Assembly: GCA_001970855.1 (NCBI GenBank)
Contig: LSSN01004206.1
Location: 1 to 10,466, forward strand
Source of the DNA: Smittium culicis
Lineage: Eukaryota > Kickxellomycota > Harpellomycetes > Harpellales > Legeriomycetaceae
DNA length: 10,466 nucleotides
Reading direction: 5' to 3'
Both the position numbers and the translations under genes were made by a program. The first letter of the stretch is position 1; each line of letters opens with the position of its first letter. The notes under the pieces were generated by a model. The model did not search any database. It had not been told where the DNA came from and was given only the letters and a program-made list of their open reading frames with translations. Below, piece by piece: positions 9,348-10,466 of the stretch.

Positions 9348-9483
9348 TTTTTGCCGCCGTTTATTTTTTTTTTTTTGACTACCAAGTCCACTTGACCACA
9401 AATGTTTCCGCTAATTTTGCTCTTTTTTTTTCCCCCCCGTCCCAATAAGCCTCTCGCTCAAATGCAAACTTAGCTTCTGGAAG

Positions 9484-9488
9484 CCAAT
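9484..9488 (+). promoter_or_regulatory. CCAAT box upstream of C2orf76
   Basis: CCAAT in the context AGCCAATAGA, about 236 bp upstream of the start codon at 9724. Its distance and context resemble the CCAAT boxes before SIW14 and CTK3. Confidence 0.35.
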
Positions 9489-9723
9489 AGAATGTTTTAT
9501 CTTTTTTTCCTTAAAAGTTTTTTTCGTTCGATTTTCTTTCCGTTATAATGTTTGTCTATAAAAAAAAAATTATAGATCATATTAATTATTTATACTCAAT
9601 TGAAGGTTTTCTACTTATCTTTGCACTTCCCCTTTATCCCAGTAATTTATCTTTTATAACCCTTCCCCCTACATATACCATTCAATATTCAATCTTTGCA
9701 TATTACACAAATACTTTTTTAAC

Positions 9724-10276
9724 ATGACGAATGAATACGAAGAAACTTTATCAATCATAACTGTCCGCGTAGTCAGAAACTTTGAGTATAGAACCGTTAA
9801 GAACTGTATTCTAAAGTTCGATTTGAAACACGACACTGTTGCCGACCTTAAAAGAAGAATCGAAAAAGGTAATTTTTATCCATCTTTCACCTACTCAACA
9901 ATAGTTATTATATAAACTTATTTTACTCAAACTTCATACCTTCGAGTATCCTGAATAAACATATATACGAGTTATGATTTTAATGTGTGTATTTATATCT
10001 AACTTTTGTTTATACTCGCATTGACAATATAAAGAAATCCAAACTCAGCCCGGATTCCTTCCCTATAGAACCGTCAAGTACGATACTCTCAAAATTTACA
10101 GTCACGCTTTCGGAAACAAATCGCAAAATCTAGTAATCAATATGGATCGCGACGGATTCTTGGACAACTTGGACCTCACCCTCGAACAGGCTGGACTAAA
10201 ACCCGAATCTGAAGTCAGTTTCTTCAACATAGACGCTTACAACAAATTTGTTGTCGATCCACAAATTAAATGGTAA
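9724..10276 (+). CDS. C2orf76/UPF0538 family protein, complete, two exons
   Basis: A conserved eukaryotic small protein of unknown function, homologous to human C2orf76. Exons: 9724-9868 and 10035-10276 (stop TAA included), giving 128 residues (human about 126). The 166-nt intron begins GTAATT, has a CTAAC branch motif at 9999-10003 and ends AAAG; codon E49 is split across it. Family features: an N-terminal beta strand IITVRVVRNFEYR (11-23), then after the intron PGFLPYRTVKYDTLKIYSHA (54-73), NLVINMD, LTLEQAGL (97-104), SEVSFFNIDAYNKF (107-120) and the conserved end DPQIKW. The order resembles a ubiquitin-like fold (strand, helix 38-49, strands). Reading through the intron would stop the protein at residue 63 without any family match. 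The pentapeptide YRTVK occurs twice, once in each exon. Homology is secure; no function can be given. Confidence 0.92.
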
Positions 10277-10466
10277 ATACTTTGCCATACATCAAAAAAA
10301 AAATCAAAAAAAAAAAAAGAATAGTTAGACACACAGAGCCTTTTTTCGCTTTCCTTTTTACGTCGAGTTCAATGCTCATCCATTTCGCCTCCATTTGAGA
10401 CTAGCATAAGTTACCTAAATATACACCCATTTCCGAATATCTGCTTTTTTTTTTTTTTTTTTTTTT
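10277..10466. other. 3' flank of C2orf76 ending in a T22 run
   Basis: The 190 bp after the stop contain an A10 and an A13 run separated by TC, then pyrimidine-rich DNA. From 10445 to the window edge there are 22 consecutive T, possibly continuing beyond. No gene was seen. Confidence 0.6.

Larger units (their letters stand above)
9220..9723. promoter_or_regulatory. Intergenic region holding the C2orf76 promoter
   Basis: These 504 bp contain the CTK3 poly(A) signal at the left and then pyrimidine-rich DNA with long T and C runs typical of fungal promoters. They also hold an E-box and a CCAAT box (listed separately) and a small TCTATAA/TTATAGA hairpin at 9555-9576. No coding segment was seen. 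Confidence 0.5.

Overview
The window looks like nuclear DNA of an AT-rich fungus, probably an early-diverging (non-Dikarya) lineage. It carries short spliceosomal introns with GT..AG ends (several with CTAAC branch-site motifs), AATAAA signals after stop codons, long A/T runs, and CTK3, a subunit of the fungal CTD kinase CTDK-I. A mitochondrial-type methylmalonyl-CoA epimerase and a C2orf76 (UPF0538) homologue, both unusual in Dikarya as far as I know, point to a basal fungus such as a zoopagomycete. The lineage is an inference and no species can be named from this sequence.

Layout from left to right. (1) 1-1595, minus strand: a MATH-BTB protein in about five exons, its 3' end cut off by the window edge. 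(2) 1596-4769: 3.2 kb of very AT-rich DNA with no gene I can support. (3) 4770-5668, minus: a complete four-exon SIW14-type atypical dual-specificity phosphatase. (4) 5669-6353: a divergent intergenic region. (5) 6354-7122, plus: a complete three-exon PPIL3/Cyp10 cyclophilin whose first coding exon is only the ATG. (6) 7503-8006, minus: an intronless methylmalonyl-CoA epimerase. (7) 8007-8487: a divergent promoter region with two CCAAT boxes. (8) 8488-9219, plus: intronless CTK3. (9) 9724-10276, plus: a two-exon C2orf76-family protein. The window ends in a poly(T) run.

The genes do not form a pathway. They are ordinary single eukaryotic genes for ubiquitin-ligase adaptor function, inositol pyrophosphate turnover, spliceosome-linked proline isomerisation, propionyl-CoA catabolism, RNA polymerase II CTD phosphorylation, and one conserved protein of unknown function. 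The main result is the reconstruction of spliced genes that simple ORF calling misses: all of MATH-BTB, all of SIW14, and the ends of PPIL3 and C2orf76. There is also a clear split between the AT-rich, intron-rich left side and the intronless, more GC-rich MCEE and CTK3 genes. I found no convincing novel multi-gene system.
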